Positions 48,413 to 59,500 of a DNA stretch of 60,000 nt are shown piece by piece. Origin of the DNA: Polytrichum commune (taxonomy: Eukaryota > Streptophyta > Polytrichopsida > Polytrichales > Polytrichaceae). Position numbers and translations under genes: made by a program. The DNA lies in contig OX485804.1 in NCBI GenBank assembly GCA_950295325.1, positions 14,448,001-14,508,000 on the forward strand, in the 5' to 3' direction. The notes below the pieces were generated by a model. That model ran no database searches. It saw only the letters and a list, made by a program, of their open reading frames with translations, and was not told the DNA's origin. The first letter of the stretch is position 1; every line of letters starts with the position of its first letter.

Positions 48413-50935
48413 CTATCCCTGCCTAGATCCGGATGTCTTAAACACGGAACATGTATTCAGGTTGCTTCGCGATCCACCCGATGAAGGCTTCTGAAAGCTT
48501 ACAGAGGCTGTTGGCCGACCATGCGATGGTTTGTCCAGATTTGGCAAGAAGAGTGTATCTGACCGATCTGCTTGGCTTTTAGGCCAGAAGTGACCAATAC
48601 CAACTGGTGTACATGGAGCTATCCCTGCCAACAGATGGCAACAATTCAGCATTCTGTACACATATGGGAAAACCTCTAGATCTAATAGAACACTAGAATT
48701 AACACAACAGGACTTCTGGTCGGGAGTTGGTTGTTTTGGATATAACACCTTCCGTGTTCAGAAAGTTTTCGGTGCATACTTGGAGGTTTGAACAAAGAAA
48801 GTTCTATATCGGTTGATGAGGGGCCATTGGTCAAACTCGTTTTGGCATGCCAAGAGGTGCTAAAATGAGTTTAGTCCCCAATCAGTGTTCAAGATTGAAG
48901 CACTCATATGACTTTCATTTTGAAGGGCTCTCAAATTTCAGCCCTTCAGTTGAAGGGCTGGTTCAAATCTGAGACGTCAATCTAAGAATATAGAAATGAA
49001 GTATAAAATTTATATTAAACTTGTGCATGAATTATATGGTACATGTTTCTAGTACAATGTGGAGAATTAAGAATCAACCATCTAACTCCACTTCTTGTAG
49101 TGACAATGCCCTACACTTGTTGGTTCTTGTGGTGGGCAGATTATATTGAGGACTTCAAGTGATGTCTTCATTTTCAAGTTGGGGTTGCATGTTGAAGGGC
49201 TATTTTGAGAGAGGTATATTTTGAAGGGCCAAATCGCGTTTGAAGGACATTGAAGACTTCAATCTTGAACACTGTCCCCAATGAAGCTAAATAGGTTGCT
49301 CTTCGTTTCACAAATTCAAACACAACCTCCGTGAATGCGCTACAAGAGGATATAATTTATTTATAGACCACAAAAGAAAAGGAAAAAAGTCACATACCAG
49401 AGGTGCTTGAAGATTGAAACCTGGGCCCTTCAAAAGAAAAGAAATTAAGATGCTGTGGTGTGGCTTCTTTACTTCTGGGAGTTTTAGCAGATTGTTCTAA
49501 ATGAGCATACTCCTTCCTCAGAGCAGTGTACGTCTCTTCCAGCTTCCTCTGCTGCCTTCAACATTGCCAAGACAATTAAAGAGTCCAATTATCGCTTCTT
49601 AACATTTCTCAACGATCGAGTGCTCAATGGGGGTTAGCCTTGAGCCTTCAGTACTGAATTACTGGCCAATGAGAATTCCGATTGCAGAAACCGTTGGTGA
49701 CAAAGAGAACAATCAACAAAATACCTTGATTTTTCTGCGTACTTCTCCTGAAGCTCTTTATTATCTCCGAGCATCCTTTCTCTCTCACTGTCCTTAGTCT
49801 GGAAGGATGAAATGGCTTTCTGGTACTCTGCCTGCGCTTCCTCAAGTTCTTTTGTAAACGCATCTTCCATCTCGGTATTCTTCTGTCTGTAGCTTGCCTC
49901 CATTTGCTCAAGCATTTGCTGAAAATGGAGCGCTTTCTTTATAGAAAGCTGAATTTCCACATCCCTCTGTGCAATCCAGAAGCAGACGCCCTTGGATGCA
50001 CACTCCATAACTAAATTCCGTCAAAGTGTGTCAACGCCATTTAATACATCTCATTGATAGGATATCACAGAAATTGAGAGGAGAGATTTTCAATCAAATT
50101 CATTGCACTTTTTGTTAAAAGGATACTGATCTCTGGGGTCAAGCCGACCATCACCATCTGGAGCATGCCATTGAAAATGCACACTTCGTTAAAAATCGAA
50201 ATACTGCGAATCTAAATTATTAACGAGGACTCTTTAATGCAAGCTCATGGTCCTATATCACAAGACGCTGACACTTATTAAGACATCCTGCAAAATCTTG
50301 CTTATTTTTCTATATGCACTTCCAAGGTATCTAAACGAAAGCGAATACTATCTTCAGGTTAAAGATCAGACTATCATTTGATCCCTAAGAGTACTTCAGT
50401 CTTTCCTTGACTGTATGTTTACACCGGTGGCGCTTGTAATTCATAGAGAAGCTCATAAATGGCGAGGTCATTACATTAATCCATTCTTCACTTGGAGCCA
50501 TGTCCACATCCTTCATATTACTGCACCACAACAAAGTACCTGAGAATTCGAGAACCATGCATGATCAACGAGCCACGAAATTGGACGAGATGAAATTGGT
50601 TCTAGTTCTTAATGACGATATTAGAATACCTCAAGATTTAGACCAGTAAGTACCTCTTGGACAGCATTACTTCACACAATGGGCAAGTTGAGTTGTTGCG
50701 CAGAAGTTTATTGGCATCTTCGATACCTACGGTGAAGTGAACACAGATTTAGAACAACTTAGAGAAGTAAGGCCTCCCCCAGTAAATGTAATCACCAACT
50801 CTAGCAACTTACTTCTCAGAACACCGGTCTTGAATTCAGCTTTAGAGATCGGTTAAAAAGGATACAGAAAATGTGGCCACAAGTCGTTGCTAATGCGCGG
50901 TCGTTCAACTCCTGCCAACAGGAATTGCACTTCAT
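48413..50935 (-). CDS. HEI10: HEI10 meiotic crossover factor (RING / coiled-coil E3), seven exons
   Basis: Exons 50935-50866, 50726-50654, 50520-50475, 50157-50127, 50010-49725, 49555-49398 and 48624-48413 join in phase to 291 residues; Arabidopsis HEI10 has about 304. HEI10 is a Zip3/RNF212-family SUMO/ubiquitin E3 that coarsens along the synaptonemal complex and marks class I crossovers in meiosis. The RING lies at the extreme N-terminus (MKCNSCW, TTCGHIFCIEDA, CPLCEVMLSK: ligands C3, C6, C19, H21, C24, C38, C41). Family blocks SEEWIN and FWIAQRDVEIQ follow. A coiled coil (about 90-195) includes LQEKYAEKSRQQRKLEETY. The tail is Ser/Arg/Pro-rich with FWPKSQADRSD, like HEI10 tails. The start is fixed by the RING beginning at residue 3. 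Intron 6 contains nested MITEs, and a 241-bp tandem duplication lies 5'. Confidence 0.95.
48727..49345. mobile_element. family A MITE interrupted by a hAT MITE (HEI10 intron 6)
   Basis: The left part (48727-48882) starts TTGGTTGTTTTGGATATAAC and matches the left arm of 18665-18926 through GCCAAGAGGTGCTAAAATGA and TTTAGTCCCCAAT. After the 392-bp insertion at 48883-49274 the match resumes with CCCCAATGAAGCTAAATAGG, TTGCTCTTCG and ACAACCTCCGTGAATGC. The right TIR is eroded. Confidence 0.8.
48883..49274. mobile_element. non-autonomous hAT MITE, 392 bp, 18-bp TIR, 8-bp TSD
   Basis: The element starts CAGTGTTCAAGATTGAAG and ends in the exact reverse complement. TCCCCAAT flanks it on both sides (48875-48882 and 49275-49282). 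The CAGTG start and 8-bp target duplication are hallmarks of the hAT superfamily. Subterminal GAAGGGC/GCCCTTC motifs recur at least five times near the two ends, like hAT transposase-binding repeats. There is no coding capacity. Perfect TIRs and TSD suggest a comparatively recent insertion, younger than the family A host. Confidence 0.95.
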
Positions 50936-51359
50936 AGTTTCTTCGATTTGGTCTGAGTTGCCTCAGGATTTCTGTTGCTGGAGCAGTTCCTAAAGTAGAC
51001 AGGAAGGTCCTTGGATTAACAAGCAACGTATGAGCGCTCTGTGAAAGCTTACGACACATTCTTCATCTCTAGCAACCTTGACAATGCTTAAAATTAAGCC
51101 AGTGTGCAAGATAGAATTCTGTGGACATTCTAATTGTTTATAAAGAATCCGCAAAGTCGATTAAGAAGCATTATACTGTACATACTGGTCAGTGAATGTT
51201 CAAGAATTGTTTTTACGGACTTCGTAAAACTAGACCCGGCCTTGTCGCACTACAGCAATCTATGCAGGCATCAACGTTTTGCTGTTGCTTAGCGCGAGCA
51301 CAGACAGTAGCATGCGCCAAGTGCAGCGAATTTCTTCTCTGTTGAGAACTAGTCCGCCG
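50936..51359. promoter_or_regulatory. HEI10: HEI10 upstream region
   Basis: 424 bases upstream of the HEI10 ATG (minus strand). The region should contain the leader and core promoter, or a 5'-UTR intron. No TATA box or named motif can be placed with confidence. The tandem duplication at 51360-51851 is immediately distal. Confidence 0.35.
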
Positions 51360-51851
51360 ATCTGTTGCTTTCACCAAGTATGTCGCATGAGCGCTGTTTC
51401 GCATAATATACGACTTCTAAGTCTTAACTTTCAGGAGTACAATATCCTACAGAGTATCAGATTCACGATGGAAGCACCTATATCGGCATATACGAGAGTG
51501 GTCTCAATCAAATCGCACTTTCAATATCGACAAACTCTTGAAAACCATTATTTGCCTACCTACTACGTCGGAGTGGACTTGTAAGTTGAAGTGAGGCACG
51601 ATCTGTTGATTTCTCCAAGTATGTCGCACGAGCGCTGTGTCGCATAATATACGATTTCTATGTCTTAATTTTCAGTAGCACTATATTCTAAAGAGCATCG
51701 GCTTTAAGGTGGGAGTACCTATATCGGCATATACAAGAACGGTCTCAACTAAATGACATTTTAATATCAAGGTTCAACACGCTCTTAACAACAATTATTT
51801 GACTACCTATTAGGTCGGAGTGGACTTCTAAGTGGAAGTGAGGCACGCTGG
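51360..51851. repeat. 241-bp tandem duplication upstream of HEI10
   Basis: Units start ATCTGTTGCTTTCACCAAGT (51360) and ATCTGTTGATTTCTCCAAGT (51601). Both continue ATGTCGCA-GAGCGCTGT-TC, GCATAATATACGA, CACCTATATCGGCATATAC (first unit) / TACCTATATCGGCATATAC (second), CGGAGTGGACTT and GAAGTGAGGCACG. They are roughly 80% alike by eye. No open frame persists in both units. Confidence 0.9.
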
Positions 51852-53623
51852 TACTCTCCCTTGCTCGTAGTCTCCGGCTGCCTGCCTAGATATCCTCTGC
51901 CCTCACGAAGAGCAAAGGCATTTGGAATTCATCAGACCACAAGTTTAGGCACTTGCAGATACGAGATAGCAACTTAAAATCCTCCAGGTTGTATTGTACC
52001 TTTACTATCACTCCAATCCGTACGGTTATACTCGGTTATTTCTTAACCATTTCGTGCGCAGAGGTCAAATTGATGTCAATTCAAGGTCGACCAAAGTAAT
52101 TTTACAGTAATCTAACAAGGATATGCATTTTATCCTCAGTGCTCACATCTCCGAGGTCGATTCCCTTACTTGTTATTTCAACGAGCTCTATAGAGATCCT
52201 CCGTAAGTATACAAGTATAGGAACTTCTAGACATAGAAACTCGATACTTTTCTAGTACTTCACTCGGGTCGTCTACGCTCATTTCCTCAACCACTACCTG
52301 TGCACCGAGGTGTTTGATGTCATAGCAACGTCGACAAAATTGAAGTCAGAAAATTGGAATATGGATGTAGATTCCCTGTGATCACATGCAGAATACTTAT
52401 TTACTAAGGTGCGCACTATTTCCCTTAGACAAATGCATGAAGTACCTGGAGCCTAAAGCTTCGAAGAACTTGTGAAGTTCAATAGAGTTAGTGCACTCCC
52501 CTGCACACCTAATCCACCAATATCGATGCTTTGCAAGAGACCTTCCAACCAGACTGGATTTGAACCTTGGAGCGTATTGTGAAAAATGCATCTCTTGCAT
52601 ATGTATCTACTTAATATGAACGATCGTCGAGGAAACAGGTTTGTCATATTCCATGAAAAACTTTACTGTAATGTGCTCCACTTACACGTGATATGCAACC
52701 TTTGGTATTAAACCTATCAAGGGTTTCGGATAGGCTCAGAACACACGAGGAACATCAAAGACAAGTTCCTAAGTTAGTACCTTATCAGTTTAGTTTGCTG
52801 AAATTGGATTTAATTTCATGCTACATCAACTCCAACTAACCGCTGTGTGACACGTGGCATCTTCAAGTGAATAAAGTTATTATTATGTGCTGAAACTGAT
52901 AAGGTCATGTGATATAGGAAATCAAGGAGGAAAATCTCTCAACATTGAGTGAACATGAACTCCATGTTATAGGGTACACCACCGACTTGAGTGCCAATGG
53001 CAGAAAGTCCAAAGGGGTGAGTCTTTATGGTGGGGAAAATGCACCGGTACATCTTAGAGAAACCCTAGTGTGCAATATTAATAAGTTACAACGTGGGCCC
53101 TCAGAATATAATAGTGATATGCTGCTAGTTCAGTCTGAAGTTGAGTCTTGCGGTGCAACTTTTCAAACATCTCACTGTTATATTCTGAGGACCCATGGAA
53201 CAAGAGCTGAATGCTGAGTAATGTTTACGACTACTACTTGTCTCCACCATATATATATAACAAACATTCTTATTGATTGTTTCATCCAAATCCAACAGAT
53301 TTCAAATGCAATATGAAATCTACAAGCCATACATACTGAAACGATGCATTAATTGCACAACTGGCCTCTTCACCAAAGATAAACATCTGCTCATTAATGC
53401 ATGGATGGGACTTCTCATGTTCATGGTAAACATCCCATTAACAAGACAAATGTTCACAATTGCATAATCAAATACCCTACGAAGTTTCATAGTCTCCTTG
53501 GAAACAGCCCTAATGCATTCCATATGCAATTAAGACCCCCTTGGGCTCCCATCCTCATGAATTACTTACATTTGAAAGGGCACTTATCCTAACATCATAG
53601 TTCTAAACCCAACTGAGCTTCTA
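51852..53623. other. gene-free DNA with one MITE
   Basis: No supportable gene. The 90-residue plus-strand frame at 52945-53217 is unrecognised and lacks splice or domain support. The one structured feature is the G-box-bearing MITE at 52778-52907. Confidence 0.4.
52778..52907. mobile_element. MITE with TACCTTATCAGTTT ends carrying a G-box, copy 2
   Basis: The left end TACCTTATCAGTTTAGTTTG and the right end (inverted TGACCTTATCAGTTTCAGC) are TIRs. The interior, in inverse orientation to 15790-15946, shares GCCACGTGTC (52849-52858) and GGTTAGTTGGA-like sequence with that element, so both probably belong to one group. Target duplication is unclear. Confidence 0.55.
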
Positions 53624-53890
53624 TGTACTCCAAGGTTGTACAAATTCTATGCAATAGATGACCAACGAGAGGAGAGTGGATGATGAGCTACAGATGAGTG
53701 TGATACTCCAAGATTGTACAATTGTTATGGAAGAGACAGATAACCAGCGGAAGGAGAGTGGATGACAAGTTGCAGATGAGCATGTACTCCAAGACTGTAC
53801 AAATGTTATGGAATAGATAAACAATGAGAGGAGAGTAGAGGACGAGCTGCAGATAAGTGTATTCTCCAATACTGAAAGTCATATGGATAG
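53624..53890. repeat. ~80-bp minisatellite, about 3.3 copies
   Basis: Units begin near 53624, 53702, 53783 and 53868 with (T)GTACTCCAAG-TTGTACAA, then TTATGGAATAGA, GAGAGGAGAGTGGATGA and GAGCTGCAGATGAGTG. Period is 78-85 bp and the array lies 300 bp beyond the 3' end of the esterase-like gene. Confidence 0.85.
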
Positions 53891-54183
53891 TACACAAGTG
53901 AGATGCAATAGTGACACGCTCTTTACTAAGAGCCAAGGAATCTGATACAACACCAGCAAAGGGAAGTTGAATAACCATCTACTACAAATTTTGAAAAGGT
54001 TGAACAAGGGTGCATGGGTGGTGAGGTTGTCCATGGTGGCATGCTATGCAGATGGTGCAGGGATGACCTGGTACATTTATTTGTATGCACAGGTGCAACA
54101 TGCCAGGACTGCCACATGCCCAAACTAGTGGTGACACAAAGAAGTGCAGGAAGTTGTGTTGTCCAGTTGAATTATGGAGGCTC

Positions 54184-56560
54184 TTAGTGGCTCACGCTGG
54201 ATTCTATAATGCTGATGTATTTATCTGCCAGCATAAGTCCAACTGTGGTTTGGGCCTCTGTTGTGAGATGAATATTGTCACTATTTAAAGGTAGACCAAG
54301 TGCATCTACAAGGTACAAATGCTCTATATGGTCCAAAGCTGATTTTTGTGCATTCCGAACTTTGTCAACTAGTTCCACATTTCCGGCAGGCCAATTTATT
54401 GCCACCTGCAGAGCAATGAAGCCTGTCAGATTTAAATTCAGCCTCTATCATTCTTGATTAAATCCCGGTTGAATTTGACAACACAAACTCACACTGCATT
54501 GAAAACGTTTTGTATCCACTGCGAGAGTATAGCAATTGGTATCTTCAAACGCGTCAGAAGCGAGAAGAGACACCAACAGAAGCAACTGGGACTATTGAGA
54601 AAATTTGCAGACAAATGACCGGCTCCCGTCACATCACACGGCAACACAATTAGCTATCAATTCTGCAAATACAGGATTCTAAGTACCCCATATAGGCTTA
54701 CCTGGATGATGGGCAGGTCATCTTTATTCAGATCCGCTCGCACAGTTTTGAAGAAAGTGATCAAATTCTCCTCGTACTGGTCAGCCAATTTCTTCTCTAC
54801 AGCATCACTCTCGCCTTGATACCACAAAAGTGCCGTCAACTTTCCACCATTTTCAAGAGCTGCTCTTGTTCTGTTGATCATTTGAGTGTAAAGAGTGCCA
54901 CCTTTCTCCCATTGCGTTATGCTTGTCCCTCCAATGGCACATGGCACTAATCCAACTACTGGTGTCGGTGTACCCTTGTTCTTTGACTTGTGAGCTCGCA
55001 GGTACGATGCTGCAAATACCAGTCCTGGCCCAACGCCGCACGTTTTGCCTGGAACTAGAAAACAATGCACTGTGAGGTGCAGTCGTGACACACAGGTACT
55101 GAATAGAATCAAGTCCTGCCACAAGAGAAGAGATTACTCCAATGTTCCCACTGGTGGTAATTTTGGTGTTGCTTTATCTTCAAGTTTGTCTAATTCTAGA
55201 TGTAATTCTGAAACCAACATCACGAGAATTAGAGAAACCTAGAAGAACATTGCCTCCTTCCTTTCAAAGGTGAACACCTCGAACAGGTGCGGACTAGCCA
55301 GCTCACACCTAATCTTTCCCAAGAGCAAGCCCTGAGTTCTCACATGGTTGGTTGAAAATATCCGGCTCACCCGGATACTTCAACTATGATTGGGTGGACC
55401 ATAGAGGTGGGGTGCACCAGAAATTCAATTGCTAAGAAGTTCAGCATCCGCACTGCCACAAAGTTTACCTGTCCTTGAAGCATAAGGCCAACAAAACTCA
55501 CAGAACTCGGAGCTAATGTGACACTCAAAGACTGAACATAAATTTGCTCAAGTCCAATTTATGACTACCAGGAGGACTCTTCTTTCATGTTTAGTTCCGC
55601 ATTGATAATTAGGGTTCTCTGTGTGCCAGCTTACCCTGAAATGCTGGACACAGCATCGTCTATGCTCACTACAATAGTTCCAGTCTTGTGAATTACTTGC
55701 CATCAGAATCCTGTCCACTCACGGCAGGTGGAAAATTCTATTATACAATTTAGGTGTGGGGAAGTAGTACATAGCTTTAGGTTTTCCCACCATACCTAAT
55801 GCTGTAAAGTCATCCTGTATTATAAGGTCATAGGAAAGAATACAAGAGTTTTGAGAACTCAACCCTCCATACATTACTCCACCTATGCACTGAGCATCGA
55901 CAGTCTCATCAAATTTCCCACATATCAACCTCGAGTTTACATGAGCGAGTACTAGTTACACTGACAGATATCAAAACTAAGTGGACACCGAAACAGTAAG
56001 GTATGTGGGCCTTCTCCTCTTAAATTGGACACCTATATTTGAGTGATACATAGCAAGGCTCGCAGTAAAGAACAGACACCAAAAAGACATGTGTTATGAT
56101 GAGATTGGACTACATGCTCAGAATAGAGACATCATTCTAGGTTCAATAGTTGAAACACAGTTGTAAGGGTCAATGGGATCCGTGTGATCCATTAAATCCA
56201 TAGGAGAAGGAGTATCAATGAAAATCTTCCTGATTCACAATTGCTAACAAGATGAGACAATTCCCAATCCATTTCAACAAACAAAATCGTCTGTGGAGTT
56301 GGAAGTGCCCACAATAGGGCCCATACCTTACCATAATCAATATCCGCATGAAGTGGTTCATGGGCGTCTTCCCATTGCAGACCCTTGTTCAGCCTTAGAA
56401 CGGACCCTGACTCATATGCTGCTTCGGCAGGTACCACACCATCCCATTCTCGGTGTGTGGAGCCAGATTTTGCTGTTCTGATCTGCACACCCCCTCGCCC
56501 TGACATATTGCTCTGCCCTGACAGGATGAAAATCTCGAGACCTTCAACGCTGCCAGCCAT
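54184..56560 (-). CDS. SASA-domain carbohydrate (acetyl) esterase-like protein, three exons
   Basis: Exons 56560-56332, 55048-54702 and 54405-54184 join in phase to 265 residues, matching the ~260 of the plant 'probable carbohydrate esterase' family (PF03629; Arabidopsis At4g34215 type). Signature blocks are FILSGQSNMSGRGG (catalytic Ser in GQSNM), WEDAHEPLH, GVGPGLVFAASYL, GLVPCAIGGTSITQWEKG, LLWYQGESDA and LPLNSDNIHLTTEAQ (Asp/His pair). These SGNH hydrolases are thought to remove acetyl groups from sugars; the plant substrate is not shown. The frame stays open upstream to an ATG at 56737, adding 59 residues that begin with a hydrophobic signal-like segment. I prefer 56560 on length. Intron 1 contains a family B repeat and a 5S-derived element. 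Confidence 0.92.
55135..55495 (-). mobile_element. 5S rRNA-derived element, copy 3 (older, minus strand)
   Basis: On the minus strand this copy runs from a badly decayed 5S head (GGCCTTATGCTTCAAGG, GGCAGTGCGGATGCTGAACT) into ATTTCTGGTGCACCCCACCT, CTATGGTCCACCCAATCATA and GAAGTATCCGGGTGA. It continues through CACCTTTGAAAGG and GGAGGCAATGTTCTTCTAGG to ACCAGTGGGAACATTGGAGT. This keeps the block order of 26690-27117. It lies in intron 1 of the esterase-like gene, in the gene's sense. Confidence 0.7.
56015..56180 (+). mobile_element. family B repeat, copy 4
   Basis: CTTAAATTGGACACCTATAT, ACAGACACCAAAAAGACATG, GAGATTGGACTACATGCTCA and TCTAGGTTCAATAGTTGAAA match the family B consensus. It is in intron 1 of the esterase-like gene, opposite to gene sense. 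Confidence 0.65.
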
Positions 56561-59500
56561 GGTCGCGAGGTTGTCACAATTGCCAAACTCAACGTCTGCT
56601 TCGTGTTGAGAACGTACCCGGCACACTTGCAGCCGTTCAGAATTTTGATAGGAAAGGGATGCAGCAGTACAATCTGCAGCAATACATAGACTGGTTATCA
56701 ACATGTACTGGATGAATTTCCACAAGTAGCCAAGCATTCCTATGTATATGATGTAGCAAATAGCTTTGTCAAAATATGTTACTATCAAGTAGAACACAAC
56801 CATCGAGGATAGACATCCAAGACAACTCTGCCTTTCATGTACAGCTCCAGCCCTGCATTGCAACACATCCTGACAGTACTTAATTCACAAACTTTTTAAT
56901 TGCTCACTGCATCATACTAGAAACCAAAACCGGCAGCAGACTCCCGTGCTGGCAGAAGCTTTCTCACATCCAAGGTAACTGGAAATGGGGGCGATTTGTG
57001 GCAGCTGCTGGCTATGCCCTTACCTTAGGGTTTCATTCCTCTACACAAACAGTTCGCCACTCTTGCACATTACCTTCCTCCGAAGTCCCACTCATTCATG
57101 TGCTTCGTTCCTCTCGCTGACTTTCTACGTCCCTCATGCCTTTTAACCTAAGCGTTCATCGTGGTTTCAAAGCAGCCGTCTGTAGCACCCTTCCTTTCCC
57201 AATTATACACGATTGACATGATGCCACCATATAATGCACCATAGAAAACAATCAGCCACCATGGGCTGCGACTGTTCCAGAAAACCGAAATCGGATACCG
57301 ACTTAGATCTGACCATGCCTTCAAAAACTGCTATCTGAGGTAATACTGGGGACACTGTGCTTCCGTAAATCTGTCACCTCACCGGCATGGAGAATTACAG
57401 CATCTGTGAAAAACATTCTCAAAAGAGACAGACACTCTGGTTTCTCTGATTCACTACACCCCCAAACTTACCAAGGATGGCAGCTGAAGCAAAAGTGGGA
57501 AGGGAGCAAGCAATGAACGCCCTCAATGCAAACGCCAAGAACACAGAGTTGATAATGATGAGACGGATGAAAAGACTTCTGAATGCTGGCAACATCTCAA
57601 ATCAAATCAGAATACGAAACCGGCAACAACCCTCCCTTCAAGGCTAGAAGGCACATCTGATGTGATGGACAAGTACTTCTCCATCATTGAGTAACTTACA
57701 TCTCACGGAGAAGTAAGAATCTGCATGATAAAGCTCCATGGCCTAATTAAGTTAAATATGTGATTGTCTGGTATACTCGTAAGATCTCCCAAAAGGTTAG
57801 GAGATTCTTAAACATATGATCTTTGGGTGACAAACTACTTACCCACTTTATTACACTTGAATTGGAGATGAGGCAGTGGCGTTGAAATCTTGAAGTCAAG
57901 GTGTGTATCGTCTGGTGACAATGTTTTCAACTTCAAAGCACACCACATCGAATTCACTGTCTAATTGAATTTTGCAGATGCAATGCGAAGGTGTTGTTTC
58001 TGGTGGACCGAAGTTGTTGACCACGAGGACAACAAAATGCTTTAGAAGAGGAGCTTCATCGTCAAATCTAATGTAAATGAACTTTTTGAAGTCTACTTTC
58101 TACTCCACTTTGTCACATATCTAAAATATTCCAAAGTTTTAGCTTTTCATTGCATTTGCAATCTCATAGGTATAGGATTTCAACCTCACAACAAGGTATG
58201 TATTTCTAAAACTTTCTCAAATATTGATCTTGCAACTAAATTCCAACCTTACCATGGTGTTCTTATACACAGGTGACAAATTCATGAGATTTTCTTGAAT
58301 TTACAGTTTATTTCATAATTGTTGTGATTATGTATAGCATTTAATGTTTTACACACAACTTACAAAGAAAGTCTTACATACTACATACCCTTGGGAGACC
58401 TAGCATGACACAATCATGTAACAACTACCATTATGTCTGGTTTATTAATTGCACCCACTTTGACTCTATATATCAACATCAATACGTATATAGTACATGG
58501 AAATGCATTTGAGTAGAGGGAGGGGGGTGGAAATGCACGTAATCTTAATATGTGTGGCATGATGATTGAAACTCCGCTTTGTATGGTATCATGGGATATG
58601 TTGAAAGATTTGTAACATTACTTGAATAAAGGAATAAATGGTCTAAATCCCAAAGCATTTATTTCAATTAGTGTGGGTTACTATTTGGATTTACATGGTG
58701 TTCTAATTAATTACCAAGAATGTAAGTTCTTAACATTAAAGTTTTGTAATGTTTTATAAAGTGCATGTTATTGATTGTGTTGCATTCATAATTAACAATA
58801 CTCATGATTGGGGTGAAAAAAAAGTGAAATTAAACTTAGGGTGATTTGTTATTTTAATTGGTATAGCATTAATCCTTCTCACTCACATGAGAGATGATGC
58901 CTATCATGGATTTGATGTGATTGAGAAATGCATCGCCCTTGATCAATGTTGCAACCTCATACATAACTCCGAGTCCGATTTATGGAGTGTGGTAGAGGGA
59001 CAAAACTTATTGCCTCTTCTTCCTTCTTACCCACTATTTTTTTCCTTGTTTACAAATGTGCATATAAGTAGCATGCACATTATAGAACATAACACCTACT
59101 TCATAAAACAATAATAGAGAATGTTTTGATTGGTAATATATTGTGCAACTTTAAAAAACTAGAGAGGACAAAAAATCTTCAATAGATAGTGACCAAGTCT
59201 ACACTACTCCAATTTACTTCACCTAACTCACTTAGAATAACTATAGAAACTATTACAATGTGGCAAACAAGTTAACTACACTAAACAATTGATTTCATGC
59301 AGCACACATTATTCATCGTCCCTTCATCTGACCCACACTAATTGTCTTGTAATCAAAGGGTGACAACTAGAGAAGGTGTCATATGACTATTACAATTGCT
59401 ACATGACAATATACATACCACACTAATGTTAATGCCACAATAAAATAGATGGTTAGTGTACTTTCCTATGCATGTTTTTGCACATGAAATAAATTTACAT

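Noticed and set aside
52945-53217. 90-residue plus-strand frame
   Set aside because: No recognisable domain, no splice context and repeat-rich surroundings.
53624-53890. CRISPR-like periodic repeat
   Set aside because: Units are contiguous and diverged with no unique spacers, in a plant nuclear context; it is a minisatellite.
57477-57647. 56-codon plus-strand frame starting MAAEAKVGREQAMNALNANA
   Set aside because: Looks mildly protein-like (helical, charged) but has no family match, promoter or exon context that I can see.
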